A DNA stretch of 64,000 nt from Ilyonectria destructans (lineage: Eukaryota > Ascomycota > Sordariomycetes > Hypocreales > Nectriaceae). Positions 46,332-57,540 of this stretch are shown here, in pieces. The notes under the pieces were generated by a model. The model made no database searches and was not told the DNA's origin. It saw only the letters and a list, made by a program, of their open reading frames with translations. The position numbers and the translations under genes are program-made. The stretch spans positions 1,054,001 through 1,118,000 of the forward strand of contig JAHEWK010000005.1 in assembly GCA_020740775.1 (NCBI GenBank), read 5' to 3'. Position 1 is the first letter of the stretch; every line of letters begins with the position of its first letter.

Positions 46332-49300
46332 ATGGCCGCGATGGCTAGATCTGATATCGACGAGTTTACCAAGTTGTCCGAATCATCCGATGAGGAGATC
46401 AAAGTTGGAGAGTCCACCGGTGTTCACAAGAGGTCTTCAGCCGGATTTGACGACGATACAGTATGAGGACTTAACGAATATACAATAGCTTTGTGCTAAT
46501 TCGATTGTAGCCTATGAGAGACGACTACGACGGCGATGGCGGATCTGATGGTTCATGGGAAGATGTGTCAGACCAGGAAGACATGGTTGAATTGATAAAG
46601 CAAGCACTCGAAACAGTACTAGAGGGCGATCCTGAGCAAGTTGAGTTACTGGTTGTTCTTGGAAAAGCGCTCTTTGATCGATATTACATGACGAGAGCCA
46701 TAGCCGACCTTGAAGAAGCCATTCAAATAGCCAGGCAAGTCATCAACAGAATGCCAGTCGATCATCCGGAACAATCAGGGTATTTAAACGACCTTGGGAT
46801 TCGACTCGGCGAGCGATACTCAAGGAGCGGATCCGCAGCGGATATCGAAGAGGCGGTGCGAATTATGAGACAAGTAGCCAATCCACTACTTAGCGGCGAT
46901 CTGGAGCCTGCCGGTGTCTTGCACAATCTTGGAAGGTTGTTCAACTATAAGTACTCAAGAACAGGAGCACTAGCCGACCTTGAAGAAGCAATCCTTGTCA
47001 CCGGGAACGCAGTCGAGACAACTCCAGAAGACCATCCAGAATGGGTAGCGCGTGTGGACAGTCTTGGACAGCAACTGGGGGATCGGTATTTGGCCACGGG
47101 AATCGTGTGCGACCTTCAAGAATCCATTCGACTCGCAAAACGAGCACTAGAAGCAGCACCAGAAGAACACCTCGACTATCCAGGACTGTTGTCCAACCTT
47201 GGAGCCCGCCTTGGCGATGAATATTCGAGGAGAGGAGTGGCAGCTGAGTTGGGGGAACTCGAAGAAGCCATTCAATATATCCGAAAAGCAGAGGAGATGC
47301 TGTCGTTTGATCACCCAGGACAAGCCATGGTGCTAAACAACCTTGGGAATCATCTAGGCAAACGATACTTGAGGACAGATTCTATGGCCGACCTCGAAGA
47401 AGCTGTTCAAGTTTTGAGGCAAGCAGTCGATTTGACTCCAGATGACGATACAGACCGAGCTATATCCTTGAATAGCCTGGGTTTGCAACTTGGCCAACGA
47501 TACTTGAGAACAGGCGCTGTGGCTGACCTTGACGAAGCCATCCAAGATGTACAACAGGCAATCGACATGACTCCAGAACAAAATCCAAACTGGTTGGCCT
47601 ACATCAACAACCTTGGAGCTCAGCTCGGTGATCGATATGGAAGGATAGGAGCCAGAGCAGACCTCGAAGAAGCCATCCGAATCCTAGGCCGGGCAATTGA
47701 TGTCGCGCCGGAAGGGTATCCAAACTCGGGAGCACTATTGACCCACCTAGGACTTCAACTCAGCTGTCGATATTCAATAAGCAAGGATGAAGTGGATCTC
47801 GATGCCGGCATTCAAATGACAAGAAAAGGGCTCGAAATGACTACAGAGAACCATTCAGACCGAGTAGCGCAGTTAGACATGCTGGCGATATTACTCGGGC
47901 AGAGATATTCAGAAACACGAGCTACATCGGATCTTGAGGAAGCGATTAAAGTTGCGCGCCAAGCAGTCCAGGCGGCGCCACAAGGCGGTCCATACCGGGC
48001 CAGGGTACTAAACAATCTCGGAGATGATCTCGGCAATCTGTATCTGAGGACAAAAAAAATGGCGGACCTAGAAGAAGCAATATCATATCTCCGCCAAGCA
48101 GTTGAGATAATGCCACAGGACTACCCAGATCGGTCAGCGCTGCTAGGCAACCTCGGAGACCAACTCGACAGTCTATACGCAAGGACAGGAGCGATAAAGG
48201 ACCGCGAAGATGCTATCGCCAACTACCAAGAGGCATTGAACCAGACCAACTCGTATACCCTCAGTCGCATATGGGCTGGAAGGGGCATCCTCCGCTGCGC
48301 CTCAGACTGGCAGCACGCCTACGAGGCCGCAAGCCTCGCAGTCAGCCTTGTTCCTAGACTATCATTACGCTCGCTCCAAAACTCGGATAGACAACATGCG
48401 CTTAGCCAGGTGGTTGGCCTTGCTTCCGATGCGGCCGCGGTAGCACTGCAGGCAGGCCAGACACCACTCGTCGCGCTAGGTCTGCTCGAGCAGGGTCGCG
48501 GTGTGCTGGGTACATCCTTAGAAGAGGTACGGACTGACATTCTGAGCCTTCGGGGCAGGGACTCCAAGCTAGCGGACCAGTTTGTACGTCTCCGGGATGA
48601 GCTAGAGACGGCCGTCTCTCAGAACCCGCAACTGGTGGGCGGAAAGCTCGAGTCGCCTTGGAAGGCCCAAGCGAGCCGGCGCTACGAGGCAGGGAAGGAG
48701 TTTGACAAGTTGGTTGCCAAGATTCAAACGTTGCCTGGGTTTGAAGATTTCCTGCTCCCACCTAGTGAGAGGGACCTGAAGAGTGCGGCTCAATGGGGCC
48801 CCATCATCCTCATCAACGTCAGCAAGTATCGCTGCGATGCGTTGCTACTTGAGCCGCATCAAATACAAGCCCTGCCTCTGACCCAGCTGTCTATTGAGGA
48901 GATCGAAGCCAGGGCACAACGAGGCGATCTAAGCAGCTACGAAGTTCTCGAATGGCTCTGGGATCTGGTGACACGCCCGGTTCTCGACGCTCTTGGCTTT
49001 ACCAACCCTCCTTCCTCTGATGGTAACTGGCCCCGTGTATGGTGGATTCCCACCGGACCGTTGAGCAAATTTCCCCTCCATGCCGCGGGCCATCATCGCG
49101 CGGGCTCCGCCGAAACTGTGCTGGACAGGGTCATGTCGTCCTACGCCTCCTCAATCAAGACTGTCATACACAGCCGCCGGCGACGGTACAAACTCGCTAC
49201 CTCTTCCAAAGCACTCCTTGTTGCCATGGAGCACACTCCAGGGAACCGCACGCTCCCTTTTTCAACCAAAGAGGTGGATATGGTGTGGAATCTCTGCGGA

Positions 49301-49906
49301 TCCATGCTGCTTCAGCCCGTCAGACCAGGACGTCGCAAGCAAGACATCGAATCGCACTTGCGGGACTGTAGGATATTCCACTTCGCCGGCCATGGCACCA
49401 CAGACCAGTATGACGCGTCCAATAGCCGTCTGATTCTAGAAGACGGCACGCTCAAAGTTGCCGAACTCCTGGAGATGAGCCTCCAAAGGCAGTCGCCGCT
49501 TCTTGCCTACCTCGCGGCCTGCGGAACAGGCCGTATCAAAGATGATAAATCTGTCGATGAGAGCATTCACTTGATGAGTGCGTTTCAACTGGCTGGGTTT
49601 CCTCATGTTATAGGCACGCTATGGGAGGTTAATGACGAACTCTGTGTCGACATGGCGAGGATCACGTACGAAGGGATGAGGGACGGTAACATGACGGATG
49701 AGTCGATTTGTCGTGGACTCCACAACGCATCTCGCACGCTTCGAGATCAGTGTCTCGAGGTGCCACCCGAAACCGAGGCGATTATTCAAGGCAGTACAGG
49801 GAACGAGGAGCCGAAGGGGACTCCATCAGGGAGAGACGTGGTCATCGTAGACGCACTTGATGCGGGTCTAGCCCCCTGGGCTCCCTATATTCACCTTGGA
49901 ATATGA
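46332..49906 (+). CDS. TPR-CHAT protein, predicted caspase/separase-like protease
   Basis: Two exons, 46332-46460 and 46511-49906; the 50-nt intron (GTATGA...TTGTAG) is phase 0; 1174 aa. The N-terminus is acidic and Ser-rich (about residues 1-70). Residues about 75-620 are a tandem array of roughly a dozen 42-45-residue TPR-like units with the pattern ADLEEAI..R.A....P.DHP.R...LNNLG..LG.RY.RTG. The C-terminal third is a CHAT domain (caspase HetF associated with TPRs): the catalytic histidine is H1004 in FHFAGHGT and the cysteine C1047 in LAYLAACGTG, followed by HLMSAFQLAGFPHVIGTLWEVND. Both residues are present, so it should be active. TPR-CHAT enzymes act in programmed cell death and, in bacteria, in CRISPR (type III-E) and gasdermin-type defence. 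The fungal substrate is unknown. The second exon supplies nearly the whole protein. Confidence 0.93.
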
Positions 49907-50229
49907 GGATGCTCTTAGTTTGCTTTTCGGGAGTCCAACGTTAGCTAACCATTACTCTTAATCGAGCCTATTATAATCGACTTTCCTTTTTAATAAAATC
50001 GTACAGATACATGACACTGATGGGAACAAGCCTATCTCGTAGGACATAACTAACTCGTCTAGTTCAAAATGGTCTAGACAATGAGATCAACCTGAGAACA
50101 ACTGTTTTTGCATGGAGTGGACAGCCAACGGGGATGGTTTAATCTGCTGTGTACTGGAACAATAGGTAGATGCTAGTTCTAGAATTTGATTGTATATTTA
50201 GCCACCACAGAGATCAGAGGACGAGTCTA
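49907..50229. other. Convergent 3' flanks
   Basis: 323 bases of AT-rich 3' sequence between the TPR-CHAT and glycosylasparaginase genes. No other feature. Confidence 0.4.
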
Positions 50230-51270
50230 TCACAACTCAACTCCTACAGGCGCTTCTACTGGTGGTATCGTCACGACCTGCGTGCTTCCCATCGCACCGC
50301 CTCTATATGCGTAGGTAAACGTCCAACCACTACCAGCTGCCCCGTGCTCGCCCTTGTTGTTGACGACGACGATGCCACTCGAAACCTGCGGATACTTCCT
50401 CACCATGCGGAGGACAACGTCTTCTGCAGCCTCGGTTGGCGACATGCCACGTCTTAAATTCTCGACTGCTTGGTAGCAAGGCAGAAATCTCATCATGATG
50501 TCTCCATCTCCCGTAGCACCACAGCCACCAACATCTGCATCCACGTAAGAGCCACTTCCAGTGATCGGCCCGTCGCCTACTCGGCCGGGGATTTTATGTG
50601 AAGCGCCATTTGTAGTCGTGCCTGCAGCCATGGTTCCATCGGTATGCAGCGTTATAATGGAAAGAGTATCGTGGGATACTTGACCGGCATCAACGCCAAG
50701 ACTAGCCTTAATTTGCGGCACATATGGACCGCAGGACGACGATGCGTCTGGACTGACATTCAGTCGATAGTTAGGTTGGCACTGCGCTTCTCTCCACTCC
50801 AAACACTGCTTGGCGGATGCTTCCGTTGACAGGCTCTCAGCTTTGAAGCCATTCTGGATCGCAAATTCGGTGGCTAAATCCCCCGCCAGCATACTGTGCG
50901 TGGTGTACTCAAGGACATGCCGCGCAACGGAAATGGCATCTCGAACTCTGCGAAGAGCAGCGACAGCGCCAGACTTCATCGTCGCCCCATCCATGATCAT
51001 CGCGTCGAGCGTCGTCTCGCAATTCTCGTCCGGAGAGCCTCCAAACCCAACGCTGCCGTCGCACTGGTTGCGTTCGCAGGTGAGGCATCCAATCTCGACC
51101 GCGTCGAGAGCTGAGGCGCCATCGTGTTGCAGGGCGGAAAAGGCGGCATCTGTCGCCGCGGTAAAGTCTCCTCCCCACGTGTTGATGACCATTGGAAAGC
51201 CCGGCGAGGGGCTTCCAAGACCAAGCGATCCCATAGAGAGGAAGGGCAGAAGAAGCGACAGGCGTGCCAT
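50230..51270 (-). CDS. Glycosylasparaginase (N4-(beta-N-acetylglucosaminyl)-L-asparaginase), Ntn hydrolase
   Basis: Single exon, 346 aa, ATG 51268-51270. The enzyme hydrolyses the Asn-GlcNAc bond in glycoprotein breakdown, in the vacuole or outside the cell. A hydrophobic signal peptide (MARLSLLLPFLSMGSLGLG) precedes FPMVINTWGGDFTAATDAAF, the typical start of the family. CDGSVGFGGSPDENCETTLDAMIMDG is the conserved Ntn-fold block. The self-cleavage site is SHDT with Thr202 as the new N-terminal nucleophile of the beta chain; GRVGDGPITGSGSYVD and GATGDGD form the substrate pocket. All key residues are present and the length is normal. It sits between two immune-type genes, transcribed opposite to both, with the start 428 bases from the NACHT gene start. 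Confidence 0.93.
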   Translation of the reverse strand: MARLSLLLPFLSMGSLGLGSPSPGFPMVINTWGGDFTAATDAAFSALQHDGASALDAVEIGCLTCERNQCDGSVGFGGSPDENCETTLDAMIMDGATMKSGAVAALRRVRDAISVARHVLEYTTHSMLAGDLATEFAIQNGFKAESLSTEASAKQCLEWREAQCQPNYRLNVSPDASSSCGPYVPQIKASLGVDAGQVSHDTLSIITLHTDGTMAAGTTTNGASHKIPGRVGDGPITGSGSYVDADVGGCGATGDGDIMMRFLPCYQAVENLRRGMSPTEAAEDVVLRMVRKYPQVSSGIVVVNNKGEHGAAGSGWTFTYAYRGGAMGSTQVVTIPPVEAPVGVEL

Positions 51271-51697
51271 TGCGGCGGACGAAGCACCGCCAATCTCAGG
51301 CGCTCAGATTCTACGCGTCAAATGAAAAGCGCGACGCATTGAAACCATCAAGGAAAGATTGATTGTGGCTTGATTCACATGCATACGCAGAGGGCTTCGC
51401 CGTATTCGGAAGGTCGTTGCAATTGGAGATAATGGATGTCAGGTAGAAGCAGGGATAAAGCCGAGCTCCAGACACAGCCCCAACGAAACCACGTGAACTC
51501 CGACGCTTATAAAACCTCTGATGACCCCTCACACCACCCAGTCTTTGTTTCCTCCTTATCGCCAGACTCTTTAGAGCTGTTGATGAAGCAATTTCAGAAG
51601 CTTTGCGTCCACAAAGCCCGAATAGAACCTTTTCGTGCGCAATATAGCGATAAACGTAGATAATTGATCAAGCGCTGTGCCCATTACATGCTATAAA
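51271..51697. promoter_or_regulatory. Divergent promoter region, glycosylasparaginase and NACHT gene
   Basis: 427 bases between divergent start codons. A CACGTG E-box is at 51490-51495 and a TATAAAA at 51508-51514 on the plus strand, 184 bases before the NACHT ATG, giving that gene a recognisable core promoter. A second TATAAA immediately precedes the ATG and is probably incidental. Confidence 0.5.
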
Positions 51698-54600
51698 ATG
51701 CAATCAGCTGCTCGTCCCGTCGCTTGCGATCAGTCCGTCCTGGACACAATTGCAGGCTTCTTGAAGACCGCCATTGATGTTTACCAAGTCGCAGTCGCTC
51801 TGCATGATGTCGATCCCTCGTCTAAGTCAATGGTTTCAGGCCGTGACTGGACAAAACTTTCCGATGGCATATCGCGTTCCATCCAACAGATGCACAATCT
51901 AGTGCACTCGGCCGAGATCTCCACAGACCATCTGATGTGTGCGTGCATCAAGATTGGACATGATGTTTCTGTGCATCTAGACCGTGTCCAGGCATCATTT
52001 TCCAACCTTGATGCTGGCCAGGTCGATGCAGCGAAATTTCATGTCCTCTGGCCTCGTGAGAATGTTGATGCTCTTGGTTCCCGCGTCGCGGACTTCATAC
52101 GACGTTGGAAGGAATTACAAGCACTTGGCAGGTAGGCATTAGCGCAATGGATTCCTCCATCAGACCCGAACACGGCTAACACTCAGCACCCTTGACAGTG
52201 CTACAGAAGGCCTCACCCAAGCGCTGTCTCTAACCTCACTGTCTCTTCATGGCCCAACTCTGAACAAGACCGCCGGATCCAATGCGACACAGCCGGATGC
52301 CTTCGTGGGAGCCAAGACTTCAACGCCGCTTCCAACAGACAGCCTGGGTAAATTACAGACCAACTCAGACATGATGTTTGATAGCAGCAGTCTGAATACC
52401 AATCGAGCCAGAGGACCCCGATTAGCTCCCGCCGGTATCATCAATGACTTTCTTCTCGACGCTCTCGCGTACAAAAGTATGCACGATCGTGAAGAAGAAG
52501 TCACGGAAGCGCACGGCCAGACGCTGGAGTGGATTTTCGACCAAACTGTCTTGGACGACACCCATCGCAATGATTTCAGCAGCCAGTTCACCTCGTGGCT
52601 GAAAACCCCAGACCTCGGATCAATCTACTGGATCACCGGTAAACCAGGTTCAGGCAAGTCGACCCTGGTGAGATTTCTTTCCCAGCATCCCGTCGCCATG
52701 CACCACCTACGACATTGGGCAATGGGCCGTCCTGTCTGCACAGCAGGGTTCTTCTTTTGGACCAGCGGTTCTCAAGAGCAACGATCACAGACGGGTCTGT
52801 TGCGCTATCTTCTGCACCAGTTGCTATCCGCCAACCCAGAGCTCATGCCTTCGACCTTTCCAACATTGTGGGAGAAGTTGCGGCAGATGACCACCAAGGA
52901 GAGGATCAATCTTTCTCTTGATTGGACTGTGCCCGACTTGATGGCTGCGTTTCATTCGCTTCTGGATACTGCTCTGCCGCGGATGAATATTTGTCTCTTC
53001 ATTGATGGGCTTGATGAGTTTGACGGCGACCACAACAGCATAGTCGAATTCTTCAAAGCTATTTCTGCTGGGGAAAATGGCCACGCAATCAAAATGTGTC
53101 TCTCTTCACGCCCATGGTCCGTCTTTGAAGGCGCGTTCCAAACCAGCGTCCCCAATGCTCGTCTCCAGGATCTCACATACGAAGATATGCACCGATACGC
53201 CAGAGATCAGTTACGGCGCGAGGCACCCGTTCGAAGGCTGTTTAAGCACAACACCGACTCAGGGCACGACTTGGTTGAGGCTGCAGTGCAACGAGCAGAT
53301 GGGGTCTTCCTTTGGGTGAGACTTGCCGTCGAACGGATGTTGAGGCTTTTCCAGAAAAGCGATACCATTGACGATCTCATGGCCACACTAGAGAGTTTCC
53401 CCAGAGATCTTGATGGGTTCTTCAACAAACTAGTCTTCGAAGACCAAACAGAGACTGAAATCATGGGAACAGCAGCCCTCTTTCAGCTCCTGTGTTCACG
53501 AGAGGTAGTTGCCGATTTCATCAAAGACGAGTCTTCAACTTCCCTGACAGTTTGGGAACTTGCGTTCGCCCTTGACCAAGAGGATGATGTACTAGCGCTC
53601 GAGCGCAGTGTCACGGAAGCCACGGACCAGGAAATTGTGACTCGATGCGAAGTCACTGCGACTCGTGTCCACACCCGGTTTTCCGGACTTTTGTCTCTTC
53701 ACCGACGCCGAAGGGTGGGCAATTTCCGTGCCACTAAATTTGCGGATGAAAACCATCGGGTCGACCATGCACGAAGCCTCGCAGACCACAAGGTCACATA
53801 CATTCACCGCACTGTGCGAGACTGGCTGATGGATCCTAGCGGTGCATACGACCGTCTCCACAGCGTACGCGATACTTCATTTGATCCTCATCTTCGCTTG
53901 CTGCGATCCTACGTCTTGCGTCTCAAACATCCTCTTGAAGAGGTCGAGCATCATCGCAGACTTGATGAGTGGTATCCGGATATTGCCCTAACCATGTCTC
54001 ATGCGAGATACATCGTCAACGACCCGAAGAATCTGCAGCGACCGTTTTTGAACGCGATGGAAAAAGCGCTCTCCTGGCACTGGCTAGAGAAACCCTCAGA
54101 CCCATTTGATCACTGGGCTAGGAACACGTTTGGCTCTTACGAAGTGCGCATGAAGGCTCCTCCGATCCGGCATCCCTTTCTTTTCCTGGCAGCCAAGTTT
54201 GGCCTGACTGCGTATATTCTGGAGGAGTTGGAGGATAATAGTAACCTAGAGAACGGCGTTCTGGAGGATGATACCGCTGATGAAAGGGAACCGACGCCAC
54301 TCTTGTCGTACGCAACAGAGTTCCTCTGCTCTCGAAACAAGACAATATTCCCCCTTTCGGACCCTCAACTCGTGGAGTATCTCCTAAGGCACCCCTCCAA
54401 AGTCAATCCAGGCCCGAACCACCTATATACTGACTTCAACACTCGCGCATCCACGACTTCTTGGCTGGCGCTACTCTGCCATCTGCGTGATGCTCGTCGA
54501 AGGGACTGGATCGAGCATTATGACATCAGTCCGGAGGGTACGCAACGCTGGGCGCATATTGCACGACTTTTTGTTGAAGCAGGGGGTGCCGATGTGGGTG

Positions 54601-54734
54601 CTGTGGTGAAGGCGACTGCCTGGGACCCGGAGATTACAGCAATGGGGGTTTTCGAGTTGTTGGAGGAGACGTACGGAGCAACGGAAGTACAAAGAATCCG
54701 GACTCTCGTAACAGAAAAACAGCAGAAAGTTTGA
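51698..54734 (+). CDS. NACHT NTPase (STAND/NLR-like) without obvious repeat domain
   Basis: Two exons, 51698-52131 and 52187-54734; 55-nt intron (GTAGGC...GGCTAAC...TCAG). The join gives ...QALG-S-TLDS... and 993 aa. The first 145 residues form a helical N-terminal region of unknown class (candidate HeLo-like or other death-fold effector), rich in small/hydrophobic helices (FLKTAIDVYQVAVAL; HNLVHSAEI). NACHT: Walker A GKPGSGKS at 296-303, Walker B FIDGLDEFDGD with D418-E422, sensor-like SSRPW. The region after NACHT has the YIHRTVRDWL motif seen in many fungal NACHT proteins. No ankyrin, WD or TPR repeats follow; the C-terminal 250 residues are helical and unclassified. Predicted NTP-driven receptor or regulator. 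Its neighbours are the glycosylasparaginase and, one gene away, the TPR-CHAT protease. Confidence 0.9.
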
Positions 54735-54845
54735 GGGAATGTTCATTCACATCTTTGAGGGCAATATGACTGGGCCGTGTTTATCATTCATATGTCATGT
54801 TCAAAGCTTAGATAGCGTCTGTCACTACCCGGTAAATGACTTCCT

Positions 54846-56118
54846 TTAGTATCCCCTCTTGCGGTTGACCTTGTTAATGAACTCCCTTCCTTCACTCAAC
54901 CTCTCAAGGTTCAGCCTAAAGATATCCAACAAACGCGTGTAATAGGCGTTTGATGCACTACTAATATGCGGCGTAATGGTGACGTTCTTTGCCTTCCACA
55001 GCGGGTGGCCTTCGGGCAGAGGCTCTGGATCCGTAACGTCGAGGGCCGCTCCGCGAATTAAACCCTTGTCAAGAGCTTGGATTAGATCGTCTGTGTTGAC
55101 AATTGGTCCACGGGCAATGTTTGACACATAGGTCCTCTTCTTGGAAAGGATCTCGAATTCGGGCTTCGAAATCAGATGCTGGGTTTTGTCGGTAAGAGGC
55201 ACGGCAATGACGAGAAGGTCAAGCCCAGAATCAAGAAACTCATGGATTTCTTCTTTAGAGCCCCCCGAAAACCACTTGCTAGGGAAGATGCCCTGAGGGT
55301 CTCCGAGTCCGGCTGGCGAGTACGAGTGATCCTTCCGGGATTCAGGTGTCGTGCGGGGGTTCAGAGTGTAGGCATGGACGTCCATGCCCATGGCCTTGGC
55401 AACGCGGGCGGTCTGGCGACCTATGCTGCCGTATCCAAGGATTCCGCTATGAAAGCATGAGAAAGGTTTCTTGCGCAGATGTGCGGGTCTCGCTCACACT
55501 CGTTTTCCAACTGCGTCCTCTGAGCTTTCAGGGCTTTCTGCTAGCCTCTTCCATTTTCCTTCTTTCTGGTATTCGTAGTATTCCTGCACTGTATATTGTT
55601 AGTTATTGCGAAATTTACTCAGCCATCGCCTTTAGGGGGTGGTTTGAGCATACAGCGATGTTGGAAGGACAGGAATGTCGAAATCACCCATTCAGAAATC
55701 GGAGGCCTAATAGAGGTTACATCAGCATGTCAGCACCTTAGATGCCAAACATAATGGGATCTAACCCGTGAACACCGTTGGCCGTGCAGAATGGGATGTT
55801 GGTGTCTGAGAAATACGGCTGGGAGACGAGATGATTGATGCCAGCACTGGTGAGCTGAACGTATTGGATGTGAGGGGCCTGTTCGACTGTTGGGAGCACA
55901 GTCGACGTGAGGAACAAGGTGATATCCTTCCAATCCTCGTCTTTGAAGTCGCCCCCGATCTCTGATTTACCCCAGGGAACGATGTAGAGCTTGAGCTTGA
56001 GATCGGGGAACTGGTTACGAATCGCCTCAATGGCTGCGGGTGGCGCGGGGACGGTGGTGAGGATGACGGCATTGTGACCCTTGAGGGTCTTGTTATCGTT
56101 GATCCTGATTAACGTCAT
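54846..56118 (-). CDS. D-isomer-specific 2-hydroxyacid dehydrogenase
   Basis: Four exons: 55766-56118, 55654-55706 (53 nt), 55498-55588 (91 nt), 54846-55446. Introns of 59, 65 and 51 nt; all joins are in phase and restore family sequence (GVHG-PPISEWVIS, QHRLQEYYEYQ, VGKR-VGILGYG); 365 aa. It is an NAD(P)-dependent oxidoreductase of 2-hydroxyacids/2-ketoacids, probably cytosolic. Nucleotide-binding motif GYGSIG follows exon 4's start. The catalytic triad is visible: Arg in NIARGPIVN, Glu in DPEPLPEGHPLW, His in TPHISSAS. Length is usual for the fungal glyoxylate/hydroxypyruvate-reductase-like group. Exact substrate is not readable. The first exon reads through its donor site only to a nearby stop, so splicing is required. 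Confidence 0.93.
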
Positions 56119-57331
56119 GATTGGCTGTTGAATCGGGATGTTTCTGATGGATGATGCTGGGATGTATGGGATTTAAGACTTCACAGTATCGGAATGCGAG
56201 GTTGAGAGGAGATCTTATCAAGATGACAAATCCGTATCGCGATCTGGCCGCGGTTTGGCGTCAATGTGGGGCAGTGTGACGCCTTGCTAGTTTCGCATCG
56301 CAACTGGATGGATACAGCGGGATTGGAGTGGTTTCTCTCAGTTTGGGGCAGATGTTGTCATTGTGTGAGTGGGATGTGGGATAATGACGGATTTTTAGCC
56401 GCCCTACATTGTGGTATTGTGTTGCAAGTGAACCTCCTATTTGAAAGTGCAGTCCATTTGCGGTCGTCGGCGGTCTCTTTATTCCCTCCTCTTCTTCATT
56501 AACGAACGACCCAAGCAACGCAGCAGTTCATCCCGAGACTAATGATACACACCAGCCGCTTCACTCGATAACCTCCTGATGCGCCGACGAGACGTCATTG
56601 GTGGAGCGCTAATCTAGTTGTTACAATTCAAGACGTCGCACTTTGGCTGTCGTCTCGGTTTTCATACGGGAATATCGGTTGTGCCTTTCATACATCCATG
56701 TGCTGGGCATAACCCGGTCTCCTGGGTCTGACCATTTCGTTGGCATTGACAGCGCGGGGTGAGTGCATGACCAACACCAAGTTCAGAGAGGGGCAATCGA
56801 CGATACCTGGAAAGCGTAGGCTGGATGGAGAGTTGGCAATCACATGGAACGAGCCAGGAGAATATGTTAAGTGGAAAAATAAACATAAAACGCCGAGGCA
56901 TTGCAATTAAGCTTCCCATTCGTCATCCCGAAACAATCAGCATGTGCCTTTATTTATGCAGTCAATCCGCGACCGAGGAGGATGAAGCATGAGACGAAAG
57001 TTGTTGGGAAGCATGGCTCAGCCACCGCCAACCTCGGCGTCTCTAAAACGCTGGCCATAGGGAGCTTTCCAGTGGCTGGTAGGCATCCTTAAAGTGCTGG
57101 CGTTGTGGCTCTGCTGCCACCTAACGCGCCATGGTTGGCCCGTTGCACCGTTGGCGCAGGCTTCCCAGTGGGCGTCTTGCGCTAAGCAAGCCCTGGGAAA
57201 CGGGATGACAGCAGCCTGGAGCCCGGAGCCCGTCCACTAGCGGAATCCCAGCACGCTGGAGCGGGGCTCAGCTCGCAGCTGAGGCTTTCACGAGCTCAGT
57301 CAATCTCCGTCTCCCAACCAAACCCTCCACC
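56119..57331. other. Divergent intergenic region
   Basis: 1.2 kb between the dehydrogenase (-) and the ankyrin gene's uORF (+). It should contain both promoters; 57260-57331 (CAATCTCCGTCTCCCAACC) looks like a 5' leader. Frames at 56261-56518 and 56662-56919 are not gene-like. Confidence 0.4.
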
Positions 57332-57457
57332 ATGACTGCCATGACGGATACCAACACCAGCCAGCTTCAGCCGCACAAGAGTCGGCGAGCTTCAAATATG
57401 GCTTCGGCTGCCCTGCGACCAGAAGCATTCAAAGCTGCTCCCCACGGATTTACTTGA
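57332..57457 (+). other. Candidate upstream ORF (41 codons) before the ankyrin gene
   Basis: ATG in near-ideal context (CTCCACCATGAC) opens a 41-residue frame (MTAMTDTNTSQLQP...) ending in TGA at 57455-57457, 83 bases before the main ATG at 57541. The main start has a weaker context (C at -3). If transcribed in the same mRNA it would restrain translation of the ankyrin protein. The alternative, a separate small exon joined to the main frame, is not supported by a good donor site. Confidence 0.45.
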
Positions 57458-57540
57458 GCTTCTACCAGCATAATACTCATCTTCCTTCGCAAACGTGCGA
57501 CCTTGCGATTCTCGCGACACACCACAATACGTCATCGCCA

